A stretch of 64,000 bases of DNA from Polytrichum commune (taxonomy: Eukaryota > Streptophyta > Polytrichopsida > Polytrichales > Polytrichaceae): assembly GCA_950295325.1 (NCBI GenBank), contig OX485806.1, forward strand, positions 29,698,001 through 29,762,000. The letters are read 5' to 3'. This document shows positions 30,449 to 43,204 of the stretch, one piece after another (the stretch's first letter is position 1; every line of letters begins with the position of its first letter). A model generated the notes under the pieces. It ran no database searches. It saw only the letters and a program-made list of their open reading frames with translations, and was not told the origin of the DNA. The translations under genes and the position numbers were made by a program.

Positions 30449-31294
30449 TCATATTTTTCCTTTCAACAAATCCGTCATGGGGGCTGCAATCTTGGCAAAA
30501 TCCCTTACATATTTCCGCATGTAAGTAGCCAACCCCAAAAAGCGTTTGACCTCAGTCTTATCCTTTGGCACGGGCCACCTAACCACCGTCTCAATCTTTT
30601 TAGGATCAACTAAGACACCTTCGCCAGACAACACATGTCCAAGATATTCAATATGGGTGCGGAAAAATTGACACTTGCTTCTCTTAGCATACAATTTATG
30701 TTTTCTCAAAACATCAAACACCTTCTCAAGGTGTTCTTTATGTTCCTCATCATTTTTGGAAAACACTAATATGTCATCCATGAAAACAAGGGTGAAGACT
30801 CCCATAAATTCTTTGAATATGGTATTCATGAGATTCATAAATGTGGCAGATGCATCGGTAAGTCCAAAAGGCATTACCAAATATTCGTAGTGGCCAAAAC
30901 GACTACGGAAAGTTGTTTTTTTAATGTCGCTCTCTTTTATTCTTATTTGATTATATCCAGTTTTCAAATCAATTTTTGAAAACATCTTAGCCCCACTCAA
31001 TTGATCCACCAATTCATCAAATATGGGCAATGGATATTTGTTTTCAATGGTACACTTATTGAGACCTCTATAATTTACACATAGCCTCAAACTACCATTT
31101 TTTTTCTTTTGAAATAATACAGGAGCACCCCACGGAGATTTGCTAGGTCTAATGTAACCCTTCTTTAACAAATATCTTAATTGAGTTTCCAACTCAACAT
31201 TCTCTTTAAAATAATGCCTATAAGGTGCCTTAGCTATCTGTGCCACACCATGTACTAATTCAATAGCATGATCCACCTCTCTTTGAGGTGGCAT
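30449..31294 (-). pseudogene. Reverse transcriptase domain of pol
   Basis: An open frame of 281 codons includes the gypsy RT landmarks: ELETQLRYLLKKGYIRPS, SPWGAPVLFQKKK, CVNYRGLNKCT, MFSKIDLKTGYNQIRI, VMPFGLTDASATFMNLMN and the catalytic box VFMDDILVFSK. The thumb and connection region follows (GHVLSGEGVLVDPKKIE). This is the best preserved part of the element. Confidence 0.92.
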
Positions 31295-31739
31295 TCATGG
31301 CAACTCGTCAGGAAAAATATCTTGATAATTTGCAAGAAAATCCTCAACATTTATTGGTTCTTTGCAACTTGATTCCAACTCATCTGACCTTATGAATATC
31401 AATTGCAAAGACTTCTTGTTTCTTTCTTTTACACCTCTTCATTTCTGTAGCAGAAAGTAAAGGTATTTTAGGTAGAGCTCTTGTACCTTTGATTGTGAAA
31501 GGTTTACCGTCGGAAAGTTTGCCATGAACCTCTCCATGTTTGCAAGCAATCCACGCGTCCACGTCATTGAGCCACGACATTCCCAAAATGACGTCGTATT
31601 GACTTCCTGTCTAAACTTCAAAATTTGTAATGGTTTGTGTTCATTGCAATATGACAAGAACGTCCAACAATCGACAGTCAATCGGGTTTGACTCACCGTT
31701 GGGTAAGAAAACCTTATAAGGTTCGGTCTTAGTGACAGG

Positions 31740-32000
31740 TTATCCCAATTTTGATGCAAATTTAGACGACATCAAATTATGGGTTGATCCTGAATCAATC
31801 AACATAGAAGTTGATTGAGTACCAATTGACCCTTGAACCTGGAGCACCGTAGGTTCACTCGCTACCCGCTCCTCACATACGGCAGCTGACACACGAACTA
31901 TTTCTTTACCCTTAGACTTCATTGGCGGCTCCACCTCCATTACCAACGTTGCAGACTGCTTTGGACGTTTTCCCGCCGGTCGCAAACATTCCTTAGCCAA
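31740..32000 (-). pseudogene. Aspartic protease region of pol
   Basis: An 86-codon frame runs from the zinc knuckle into MLIDSGSTHNLMSSKFASK. The DSG triad is the retroviral-type aspartic protease active site. The frame then stops; the following block continues in other frames (31759-31380). Confidence 0.8.
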
Positions 32001-32855
32001 ATGTCATGGTTCATGACAATTATAGCACAATCATTTCTTTCGGTGTTCTGCTTGATATTTGTAGGTGAGTTTATTGCTCGGTCGAATGTTGTTGTGTCCC
32101 CCTGGACGTGAAAACTTTTGGGACTTCTTCCACTTCCCGAACTTCTTTTCTCTACTATGATCCTTACGGGAGATATCAAAAGATAAATTCTTTTCTTTCG
32201 TTAACTCAACATTTTTAGTCTCAAACGTTAAAGCCATGCTATATGTTTTTCCAAGCGTATAAGGCTTCAAAGCTTTGACATCATACTTGATTGAGTTTTG
32301 AAGTCCCGTAACGAAAAATATTTGCTTGTCTTTGTCAGACAAATCTGGAAAGTATTCGACTAGTTCGTCGAACCTATCTTTGTACTCACGAACTGACAAT
32401 GTCCCTTGTCTAAGGTCTTTCAAACGTTCTTTCATACTTTGGATATGATCACGTGGTAAAAAATGTTCTAAGAACAATTTCTTGAACTTAGACCATGTTT
32501 CCACTGGTTCTTTGTTGGCTTCCTCTCTATCAGTTTTAACACGGGTCCACCAGAGGTGGGCTTGATCTCTCAACAAAAAAGAAACTGCTCTCACTTTCTC
32601 TTTGTCTGAGAGTTCTCCCTCAAACAAGTTTTCTACCGTTCCTAAAAACGATAAAACAGCCTCAGGTTTAATGTTGGCGCCACCTGAAAATGTAGGTGGT
32701 TGCACGCTCTTACGGATGTCATGCAAAAGTGTGTTTTTATCCCTCTCAATCGTGTGTGATGGGTGAGTAGTAGAAGAAGAAGAGGTAGAACGTGAAGGAG
32801 ATCTAGCTTTTCTTTTATTCTTTTCACGATCATGTGTATGTTTCTCCATAGCCAT
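31985..32855 (-). pseudogene. gag region with CCHC zinc knuckle
   Basis: An open frame of 274 codons (32855-32031) contains a retrotransposon Gag core: LLRDQAHLWWTRVKTDREE and FLPRDHIQSMKERLKDLRQG. It continues past stops into a zinc knuckle spaced C-X2-C-X4-H-X4-C at about 32030-31985. Two TGA stops flank and interrupt the knuckle where Trp is usual. A short upstream frame (to about 32960) may hold the true start in another phase. Confidence 0.85.
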
Positions 32856-33044
32856 ATGAAGGCTTGGGAGATGGCATCGAGAACTGGTTTAGGCAAAGGC
32901 TCCGGGTCAAGAATCCCTCGGCTCCGAGATTGCTCAAGAGGAGCACTACCAAAAGACACCATCGCGCTCAAGGAATTACAACACGGGAAAAAAAATGAAG
33001 AATCCTTAAGCACAGTGCTACACAATGCAATTCATGAACACGAC

Positions 33045-33056
33045 GCTCTGATACCA
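33045..33056 (-). other. Primer-binding site for initiator tRNA-Met
   Basis: On the minus strand the sequence 4 bases inside the 5' LTR reads TGGTATCAGAGC, the standard plant tRNA-iMet complement used by most gypsy and copia elements. Confidence 0.9.
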
Positions 33057-33060
33057 AAAA

Positions 33061-33415
33061 TGTAACGTACCTTCGTAATCTTTCATGAAAACAATTATTT
33101 ATTACATAAGCTCACCTCCCAACCTAGAGACACACCACAAAACATAATGTGTGTTCTCTTTCCCCCGAGCCATATTTATACATAGTATCTATGAGATACA
33201 TTTAGAAGATTCAAGGCTTTCTATATATAGAATGAAGTATCCTTGTCTATATTCTTAAATCACTTTTTCTTTTTCTTTTCATAGATAAGAATCATCCAAC
33301 TTCTCGTCCTTCTCGTCCTTCGATTTCTCATTCATCCACGCTTCTTAGTCTTGACCGTTCATCCCTGCAATTCATTTCCATCCTCAACAATACGTTTCCC
33401 AATTAGTCCATTATA
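33061..33415 (-). repeat. 5' LTR of the retrotransposon (right on plus strand)
   Basis: It matches the left LTR apart from about six substitutions and two length changes (roughly 1.7 percent substitution by hand count). The flank TTAGC follows it. Confidence 0.93.
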
Positions 33416-34632
33416 TTAGCCTTCCCTACTACCGACACTATGGTGAGTAGGAGTACTTGGGTTAATCCAATTAATGTACTAACTATCTCTTTAGAGTTGC
33501 CTTTTGAAGTAGATTTGGAAGCCATGCGTCTTGAGTTATTTGAACCATATCCCAATTTGGCACTAAGCATCTAGGGGTATCCATTTGTGCTAACCATCTT
33601 GGTTATGCCCCACCTTTTGCATGGGATAAAGTGCTTCTTGCATAATATATGATGGCATTGGGCAAGTGCTCACATGATTGTCAGAATGGAGGACCACGTG
33701 AAGTGACATTGTGATACACAATACTCGCTTTGACAATGCCCTATCATTTACTTAATTAAAATGCAAAAATGCATGTTCATGGTCCTTTACATCAAAGCCT
33801 CCTCCACTCACTTGTCTCCAATATGGCTTGCTTCATAATAGAGGCATGTGCACATTGGTCATATTTCCACTAGGTTTTGATTACTTTGACAACCATTTAT
33901 CTATGCTATGTGTCCACAAAATAGGGATTTGTTAATAAGTCACAACTTAAAATAGGTGCACCTACCTTAAGTGAATGCAAGTTGTATTCTTCCAATATAT
34001 GTCCATTGACTAAGCATTTAATGTCATGTATGTAATAGTGTTTTGAGACATGCATTGATGATCAACAACTTCATCCATAGTGTCCCCTACTGACACTCGG
34101 CGTTCAAGTGCGCTTACTAATATCATTGCATGGTTATGTTCAATAATTTTACGAGGTGTATACCTATCTTAAACAACAATCTACAAGTTGATCAAAATTG
34201 TACATAAATGACACTTGACATTGGTATGAAATTACAAACGCCTCAAAATAAGGTATAATGACATAAGTTAAATACGACGCTCGTGTCATTACAAACCCCT
34301 AGGTATGTGTGGTAAATAGGGTAAGTGACATTATTACACATGTGATACTAAATATCATAAGTGTTGTAGTGATGTTCATTCCAATTTCATTGAAACTAAG
34401 TTCATCAAAAAAATTCAAATGTATAGTGTGTTTATTCCATTAAATTTCATACCTAGGAGTCTATAATCACAAAGTTTAAAGTGTCTATAATGATGTATAA
34501 TGTGGTATAATTTATTATATGTATTAATCTTATGTAGCAATTTGCTTCGTAGTGATATAATGTCACATGTAGTAGAAGACAATAAAAGAATTTATCCATT
34601 GTCATGGTATCAATCAAGATTATGATGTTAAC

Positions 34633-34798
34633 TCCCAACAACATAATATTATTTAGATCCATAATAGTGGTATGTAGGACTGACATTATTCCATGAAATA
34701 TTCCCATATATTCCCCACACTCAATTTGAACGTGGGAAATATTATGTGGAATATTGCCATTCCCACATAACATTGTTATAGATCTGAATAATATTATG
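34633..34798. repeat. Foldback repeat related to the 13297 hairpin
   Basis: The left arm CATAATATTATTTAGATCC and right arm GATCTGAATAATATTATG face each other. CCCACATAACATTGTTATAG inside the right arm also matches the 13.3-kb hairpin. The arms are diverged and the centre is longer. Confidence 0.6.
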
Positions 34799-36770
34799 AA
34801 CTTAAAATCTAAAATGATATATTTTTCTATAGATTTTTTCTCTAGAATTATGTTTATACTTCAAGATCCCAATTACTTCAATTTACATCATGTCTCTGAA
34901 AGTTGAATAATACATAAAAAGGGACCTAACTGGGAGAAGGATTTGGGCGAACCAACCCATACACTCGTTCCTTGTTGGATGCCTAAACTCTTGCCTCCAA
35001 GGAACCAATGTACAGGTTGTTTCGCCCCATGCCCGGGAGGAGAGGGTCAATGACGGGGCTTTTTCCCTATATGCAGTTCAGGCCCACTTCACACTATGTC
35101 CCAATTCTATTTCGTAAAGTCTCATTTAAGGGTGAGACATCCCAACTTCACGGGCCCTAGAAGTTAATAAGATTGAGGACAATTTAATATCACTAATCTT
35201 GATTATTGTAATTATGCATGCACTTAGTGTTGGAATTAGGTCAAAGTTTTTGACAAACCCAACACCAAACCAAAGTCTCAACTCCTAGTTGTTGTCAATA
35301 GGATATTGGGATATAGATATTGACACCTATTATGGAAAGCCATTACTTGCGGGATATTGTTTCCACCAATCACATTGCTTGGAAAAAGGGGCACTCGTGA
35401 CAACGTATGAAATGTAAAGTGACCATGGAGGTGGCAACCAAAGTGCATGTGATACTTGATGCTTGTAGTGTGAACGTGGATACATGATAATAGGAATTAG
35501 TGTAGGATGTGACAATATGGAATGACACAAAGTCAACATTGCAATAATGACACAGATGACAATGTGATGTGTGCAAGCATGTGGTTAAAATTCTTGGGTG
35601 GATGATTTTAATGTCAAAACATGTGATATATCGAGGGAAATATGACAACAAGGAGGGAGGTTTAAACTAAGCACATCCGTTCCCTAGGGTTTCGGGATAT
35701 AAGAGAGAGTGTGTGACACAATAAAGGTGACATTACGCAGGTTGGGGTGTACCATAGTACTTTGGCAAGTTCCAAGCCTAGGTGTCAAATTATTATCTCA
35801 GCATTTGAATATAGTGTCAGTGAATTCATGATAATTTGACCAAAATTTGGCACTTAACCCAGGTGTTGTAAAATGTGGCATTCTATTTTTAGACGCCACA
35901 TTTAGATAACATCATGTTTCTTGGACACTGAAAACAAGAAGCGAATGTTTTTTCCGGAACGTTGCGCAGACGTGTCATTGGAAGTGTTCTCTGTTATGAC
36001 ACTACCGTCAATGACTAGGTGTCCATAAAGTCATAGACCCGACCTCGTCGTTGCTTTGAGCATTTGCGAATGTTATGCGGTGGATTGGCAAATGCTTTCG
36101 CCAACACAACAAACGTTGAGTCGGATTTTAGTATTTCGAAATGGGAAAAGATTGACTTTCAAGAGTCAACGATGAACTTGACGCTAAAAGGCATCTTTCA
36201 GGCCAAGCAATGTCGTGTTGTAATGGGAACTCTTGTTCCAACTGGGTTCGATGATGGCGTTGGGGCCCAATAGAACGAGCAACTAATACTTTTACAACTT
36301 ACGTCACAAAAATTGATTAAATTCGAGACAATTTGCCACTTTTTATATATTACCGATTTTGAAGATTTTTGAACGCTAAATTTAAACTAAAAATGATAAA
36401 ATTGGCGTTTACCATATCTTAGGAGGCTTGACTTAACCTAACCCCATAGGCAACCAAATCTCTCCAAAATTTCTTTAAAACACATCACCCCCATTGATTT
36501 GGATGGATGAAGGTGGTTTCCCATGCAAAATAAACCTTATTGACCTTTTGGGGTTAACATAAACATGCCAAGACATAGTGTGGTAATTGTTAAGCTAGCT
36601 AGCCATACTTATCGATTGGCTTTCCAACTTCTGTGTAGATTTGTGAAATGAAATTGACCCTTAGAGCCCATGAAGCCAAAAGGCTTATGGCACATGCTCA
36701 AGTGGATAAGGGTGAAAATTTGCATACAATTATAGCTCTCATCCATTTGAGTAAAATTGAAGCTCTATTA

Positions 36771-37246
36771 GGGCATGTTTACACTAGTGACCATGGACCA
36801 TGACCACCGCTTTTGAAATTCCCTCATTGGTTGAGATATGAGTGGTGATCCCAATTAACTATACACAAAGTCACTGAAAATAAGATCAATCACGTCAAAA
36901 TATGGATAATATTTTTGATGATACCTAGATTTTGCAGTGAGAGACCTCAAATAGTTTGTCTCATGCTAAAAATGAAGGTCATTGACTCTCACAAGAAAAA
37001 AAAACATTTAACAATATACAATATGATATACACTTTGTAACTTTCTATTTTGAGTGATGCTAAATGCAAGTCCTCATTAACAACACTATCATGGTCCAAT
37101 TTTGCTCTACACCATGTCTTGTGACCAAGGATTTTAAATAATAATCCATGATTACTTGTGGTCATGACTTTGGACTATCAACCATGACCACAAGTATCCC
37201 AATTCATTTTTTCTCACGCCCCTTGGTCACAAGTGTTAAACAACTC
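36771..37246. mobile_element. Tourist/PIF-Harbinger-like non-autonomous element
   Basis: The left end GGGCATGTTTACACTAGTGA faces a right end whose complement is GAGTTGTTTAACACTTGTGA. TTA flanks both sides (36768-36770 and 37247-37249), as in PIF/Harbinger insertions. Length 476 bp, no transposase. Confidence 0.7.
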
Positions 37247-37685
37247 TTAAGTTCATTCGTACAATCTTGATCCTCAAAGTGAGGTTCAAAGGGTATATAT
37301 AAATGTATCCAAAAATTAAAGACACTCTAGGAATTTCTCTATTTAGTAGATGTTGCTTAAATCACGAACCTTCTTGTAGACTTTAAATAACAAGAGGCAA
37401 CAACAACTCATTCAAACAGGGGAGGGTGATGCCACCTTGACCCACATGGGGCACATGAAGGAGAGTGTCATCTATTCCAGAGGCACAAACACAAGATTTG
37501 GCCAAAACATGAAAAAATCTCTTTCAAGAACCAAAACTTATTTATGGTTTAATTCATTAAAGGCTTTTATAGAGGATACTAATGACAATTTGATGAGTAT
37601 TTCCCCAAAACTCATGATTTGAGTTCTCCTTCTTCTTGCCACTTTAAGGATAATTTTACTGTCACAAATTAATTGTACCTAAATA

Positions 37686-37993
37686 CTCCCTCCGTCCCAA
37701 AAATGATTGTATGTGTCCCTAACTTTGGTGAGATTAAGGCACATTGATCATTGACTGAGTAGTTTTAAGTATGACTCTTAAAATAAAAAGAAATAACCAC
37801 TACTCCAAAACACCCCCCGAAGTTGTGATGATGAAAGTTTGGTGCAAAAATATTTGACTTTGAGCCTCAAATTTCTAGCTAGGCAGAGAAACCGGACAAT
37901 CATTTTGGGACAAAGAAAAATCTAGAAAGTAGGACAATCTTTTTGGGACCAAAAAGTCTAGAAAGTAGGACAATCATTTTGGGACAGAGGAAG
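37686..37993. mobile_element. Stowaway-like (Tc1/mariner) MITE
   Basis: The left end CTCCCTCCGTCCCAAAAATG is the hallmark Stowaway terminus. The right end, in complement, reads CTTCCTCTGTCCCAAAATG. A TA precedes the left end; the right flank reads TG, a probable decayed TA. A 50-bp direct repeat of the AGTAGGACAATC block lies near the right end. Length 308 bp. Confidence 0.85.
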
Positions 37994-38209
37994 TGCCAAA
38001 AAGGGAAGGATTGACATTTTTGTGTTTCTAAACACTAGAATGATGGTTGGATACAACACCTTTGTATCCTATTGGCTGAAATTTGTGCACCCATTAGACT
38101 TATTCGTAAAATCCTTCCAAGAGGGTTGAAACTGTGTGTTTGGTCCTTTATCAAGGAAACTTTATTAAGTCGTTAGCTCATCATGGTTTGAAGCCTATAT
38201 TGAAAGTTA

Positions 38210-38465
38210 AATGAAACTTCCGAGGCCACCTCTTTCCACCTCTCAACCTTTGAGAAAAGGATTTAAAACAAGGTATGTGCATGGGATTTGTTGTCCTAAA
38301 TCTTAGAACAACTTATGCAAGGCTAGCTTGGCCCTCCCATCCTAGTAGGACAAGCTCTACAACCAGTTTTTAATAGCCTGACACCACTCGTTGTGTATGG
38401 TAATTTAAGTATCAAGAAAACTTGGGTGACTTTGTGTTAAACTCGAAGTTTGGGACTAGACCCAT
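38210..38465. repeat. Family L dispersed repeat, inverted copy
   Basis: TATGCAAGGCTAGCTTGGCCC and CATCCTAGTAGGACAAGCT match the family core in reverse. AACTTGGGTGACTTTGTG matches one outer end. The flanks are diverged. Confidence 0.5.
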
Positions 38466-38630
38466 GGTTTTATCTACTTTACTTTACAAATAACCCTATA
38501 CCCGTAGCTCTCTAATATGCTTTTATTGACAGATTAATATTTTTGACCAAGATGGTTGACAAAGAATTATATTTGAATTCTTGTGTTATCAAATTCCCTA
38601 TGTATTCCATACCCAAACATGTACTCCACT

Positions 38631-38653
38631 CATTCATTCATTCATTCATTCAT
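38631..38653. repeat. ATTC tetranucleotide microsatellite
   Basis: Five to six CATT units followed by CATA units, in intergenic DNA. Confidence 0.85.
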
Positions 38654-40182
38654 ACATACACCAATTTTTATGGTGACGTGTGTCTATTGGGAGCCCTTTC
38701 TTAACAACAAGCCTTGCCCTTTACTATTCAATTACGTGTATCCAATTAAGAAGAGTCATGACAATAATATGATGGGTCAGCATGCATGCTTTGACCCAAA
38801 AGAAAAAGTTATGATTTCAATAAGGAAATAACATGATATTAGATCCCAACAACATGAATTTTCATATTGAAGCATGTGGAAAATCTACATGGTTCAAGGG
38901 AAGATTTGATGATGACAATTGGTTAAACATTGTATGTTCAAAGAGGTTGTATTGGGATTGGAAATTGAAATGCATAAGTAGTAGTCTCTTGAACATCCCC
39001 ACGGAATATTGTAGATACCATATATAATAGAGGCGTCCATGACCGATCACTTAAGAGATTTGCACCAAATTTGGAGAAGTATAAGACGGTGCAATCTTTT
39101 CCCATGTAGGAAGATAAAAATTAGGAGGACTGCAAATTTTTTTTGGTAATTCTTTTCCCTTAAATTGGAATTACTATAAATTTTTGAAGCCAAAAGTTGG
39201 CCCAAACATATTACCAATGTCTAGAATTTGCCATACATGCTCATTTTAACCGTTCATTCCTCGTTATTGTAGCACTAAAAACCATGGCATGTGTTGTGGC
39301 ACTATTGGTTATGGCTTGATTGAAATTCAATCCGAGCTTGATCGAAATTGCAACACTCTATAGATTGTTGATGGGGCCTTGACCGGGAATAGACAACTCT
39401 ACTATAGCAAAAACATTGATATTATGGTTACTTGCATGTACATGGTAGAATAGAATGTTCTTGCTTCACTCGGCGGTAACATGACACATGCATGCGTGGG
39501 CTCTATCACTCCACGCTCAAAGGATTACAAAGATGTGGAGGGAGACAACCTTACGACACATGCAAGTTTGTGAAGGTCCTTGCTACCGGATTTGTGTCTT
39601 CTATGATGTAAGGTGCCCTTATAGGATATCATCGAGGGTAGACACTTGGGCCACCATAAACATCCTTTCAATCCGCCTTTCCCGTAACATTATTCAGGCA
39701 TGTGGGTCGGTTCCATGACCCTGGAATATGTCAATCATATTTTGTAAGGCTCCTCGAGCAAATGAAAATATTTGTGTACTATTCATACATTCAGGCCGAA
39801 CTCGGAAATTTGGATGGAGTTCTACTCCCAACACTATGCGCATGATTTACTAATCATCCCAAGAATATTCACAAGAAACTTTGTTCATCAAGTATTATTC
39901 CCCGACATTACTATTAACAAAAGAAATATAATTGATAATACTAACAATATTCACAATATTCTTACTATTCATTATTCGTATCGGTGTTAGTTTTTGACTA
40001 TTTTCTAAGTTTCTTCCCATGAAGGTAAGATAGTGGAGGCCCATGCCACATGCTAAATATAGAATGAAACACAACCATGCAACTGGATAATGTTATGGCA
40101 ATGTAATGTTGCAATAGCCATTAACGTATGTGTGTGTGGAGATGCCCTTGTGATGACCACATAGCCAACATACATTACCTTA

Positions 40183-41113
40183 GGGCCGGTTTACACTTTG
40201 GACCATGAAGTCGGACCATGGAAGAGGACCTTTTTCAATGGTCCGAGTTCATGATCTAACTTCTTAAAAATCAGTTTTGAAAGCCTTGGGCCCCTCACTA
40301 GATGTAACCAAATGTGGACGAAGAAGAATGACCATGCACCAAAAAGTGAATGTGTTGATTTTTTTTGATATATGCCCAAAAAGTGCATTTAAAAAAAATA
40401 AAATAAAGTTTGCTCATTCTCTTGTCTTCTCTTGGGCTTTACTTGTCTTCACTTCTTGTTAAATGTGTTGAAGACGTGGCTTGCAAATCTTCTCACAAAA
40501 AAAATTACAAAAAAATGAGTGATTTAATTTGTACATGTTCAATGAATTTACATGTGACATGTACCTTGTGTTATACATTGAGCACTATTTGCAACCCACT
40601 TCACCAGGTGTACTCAAATTCTTGAGTTCTAGATGTCCCACATTGTTTGATGAAACATGTGGGAGCAAGTTTAAGGGGTAGGGCATGGAAGAAATGGTAT
40701 GTCTCATGGGCTATGATATGCTCTAGGCACATAGAGGACAAACTTGCTTCTCAAGATTCATTATATCATATAGATGTTGAAAAGCGTGCCTTGTGAGCCT
40801 TAACTAATGGAAGAGTTGTATATAAAGCCCCTCCAAAAAAATTAATTAAAAAATATTATAACAACATTTCTTTGTAAAGGGCCTCTACCTTTTCCTACCA
40901 CACCACCTCTCTTGCCTCTCTCAATGCAAAACCCGTTGGACCATGTCCGTGTATTAAACATGCCTTAAGTCTTTTGGGGACCTCAACCTCCATGGTCAAT
41001 TTGCCATTTTTTTCTTGGTGTAAACCGAAGTGGTCTCGGGACGAGTTCAACAGCCAATCAATGCTCTTACATCACCCTGGGACAACGTCCAGGTCCATAG
41101 TGTAAACCGGCCC
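40183..41113. mobile_element. Tourist/PIF-Harbinger-like non-autonomous element, 931 bp
   Basis: The ends GGGCCGGTTTACACT and AGTGTAAACCGGCCC are exact inverse copies. TTA lies directly outside each (40180-40182 and 41114-41116). The interior has no open frame above about 75 codons and no transposase motif. It is the best preserved DNA element in the window and larger than a typical MITE. Confidence 0.85.
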
Positions 41114-41657
41114 TTAGCATATGGTCCATCAAGCGTAGCGAATAAACGCGAGGTGGACATGGGAATATGTCTGGGTAGCTTTCATATATATAGCATCATA
41201 TTACACAAGGTGGCTTGGAGCCCATAACTATTCTAAAGACACCGACATCATCTGGAAGTTGAAGCTATAGCAATCACTTTAAGTGATGTGGTGCGGTCAC
41301 CATCTACCTCAACTAAACTGACTTGCTCGCCTAGATTTTTGGAGTTGAGTGATGGAGATTCTCATCTCTTACAAGCATATGAGTCTTGGACAATTGTCTC
41401 GCGTTCCTTGAAATTTGTCTTACGTCACTAGAAAATATGCAAATTTGCATTGTTTTGTCACCCGATGAATATCTCTCACCATGTCTCAATTTTCCATTTT
41501 CATGTGTGGCGCTAGTCTTATTCACTTATCTTAATCGGCTTCCAACAATTTTTAGTATATTTACGGTAGTTAGTGTCACCAGCTCAACATTGTCACCTAT
41601 TGTATATTTGAAGCTTGTAGATAGGTTATGATGATCGTCATGAAGGTTTTGTATAGT

Positions 41658-42086
41658 AGAGTTGTTTTTAAACTAGATGGGAGTTTTCAATGGAAGTTGG
41701 TCCCTTAAGATTATGTATTGGTCATTTTGCATGCAATGTCAATAATTAATTTCTAGTGTGGCAATGTTCAATTGATTGATGTTTAATTCAAACACATTTG
41801 ATTGATTGTAAGTTTGTTTATATATATATATATATATATATATATTATGGCAATGTTTGAAGTTGAGAAAAGAGCAACTTATTTTGGCTCATTGAGGACC
41901 AAGTTTAGTTTAACACTTCAAGCAATGCCATAATAAGTTTGATCCTCACCGAACCAATATAGCAATCTTCGTTTAAACCTCCTCACTACTTCCAAGCATG
42001 CACCAAAAACCTACCTAACATGGAAGGTCGTGTACGCAAAACAATCAACTCCCAACCAAAAGTCATGTTGAGTTAGAGGTACCTCT
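41658..42086. mobile_element. Family A foldback MITE with internal TA microsatellite
   Basis: The left arm begins AGAGTTGTTTTTAAACT and contains GGTCATTTTGCATGCAA. The right arm contains TACGCAAAACAATCAACTCC and ends ACCTCT. A (TA)n tract at 41819-41845 has expanded inside it. It lies in intergenic DNA. Confidence 0.65.
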
Positions 42087-43204
42087 ATTGTTCCTATTTG
42101 ACTTAATTGATTGCAAATATGAAGAAAATTAAAATGGGACTACATTAATGCTCATCAATCTGTTATAAGAAGATTATTGATACAATCACCATATTCGTTA
42201 ATTTGAGACTTTCTCTTGTCTCAAATTAATTAATATATGGACCACAACAACATGGTCTAATGTTTGGGTCATCCTACCTAAACCATCTTGATATGAGTTC
42301 TTAATTGGGTTCTTGATATGAACACCCGCTTCAAAGTATTTGCATCTTACAACATTCTCCAATATCTATGTGATTTTATCCATGTTCTTATATTTGTAAC
42401 TGTCTCAAAATGCCGAAAAAGTCCCAAATTAACGAATATAGTGATTACACTAGAGAGGGGGAATTATCGCATATGAGCGTACCTCTCATCCATTCAACAT
42501 AAAAAATCTTACCCCCCCATAGGTTGATGGCCTATTCATCTCAAATGACTTGGAGTATACTAAGGGTTGCGCTACACGTGGACCAAGGACTGTGATCATG
42601 AAAACCCGAGGGCCCTTAAAATTCACCCAAATTGAAATCAAAATTTATAATCGATGGACCATGTCGAGGGACTGCAACGTATTATTTTATAAATGAACCA
42701 AAATAGTAGGTAGTCCAAGGGACCCCACCATGACATTATACAATTTATAGGATCCAATGGCAATTTCATTGATTTCCACAACCCTTACTTTTGTGTTAGA
42801 CCCAAGTCTTTCTTTTCAAATGGACCTAATGCAATGTCTAGCAAACATTATCCACTTGTTGTGATGTAGGGTGCCATGTACATTTTGCATCCATCATAAT
42901 TTCTGTGGTCCCTTAGGCCTTCAAGATCTAGTACAAGTGAACTTGGACTATCCCTAGCTTCTCAACCAATCATATAGTTCGTATATCACGGGTCAAGGGC
43001 CCTCAAGCTCTATTGTTAAATGGTCCTAATTTGGGGTCTTTATAGGAAATTCAAGTGTCCACTTATCAATTTAAAAACAATGACTTCCGGTATGCATAAT
43101 AAATCAACACATTTATGTTGGATGAATGAAATGTACGCTTGTATGCAATAATTCCCTATCTTCCAAATGTTGCGAAGGCAACGTTCAAGAATAATTTTGG
43201 GCTA

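Larger units (their letters stand above)
28130..33415 (-). mobile_element. Ty3/gypsy chromodomain LTR retrotransposon (chromovirus), coding frames broken
   Basis: A complete LTR-to-LTR element of 5.29 kb read on the minus strand. Two LTRs of 362 and 355 bp begin and end alike and differ by about six substitutions plus a 1-bp and a 6-bp length change. The flanks TTAGT and TTAGC fit a 5-bp target duplication with one mismatch. It has a tRNA-iMet primer-binding site, a polypurine tract, and the order gag, protease, reverse transcriptase, RNase H, integrase, chromodomain. The order with integrase last and a C-terminal chromodomain marks a Ty3/gypsy chromovirus. Stops and at least one frameshift break gag-pol, so this copy cannot make a full polyprotein. 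It lies alone in intergenic DNA. Confidence 0.95.

Noticed and set aside
34453-34773. 106-codon minus-strand frame
   Set aside because: It overlaps the foldback repeat at 34633-34798 and has AT-driven Ile/Tyr/Asn composition.
36064-36273. 69-codon frame starting MRMLCGGLANAF
   Set aside because: It stood out for less biased codons, but no neighbouring exon continues it and nothing is recognisable.
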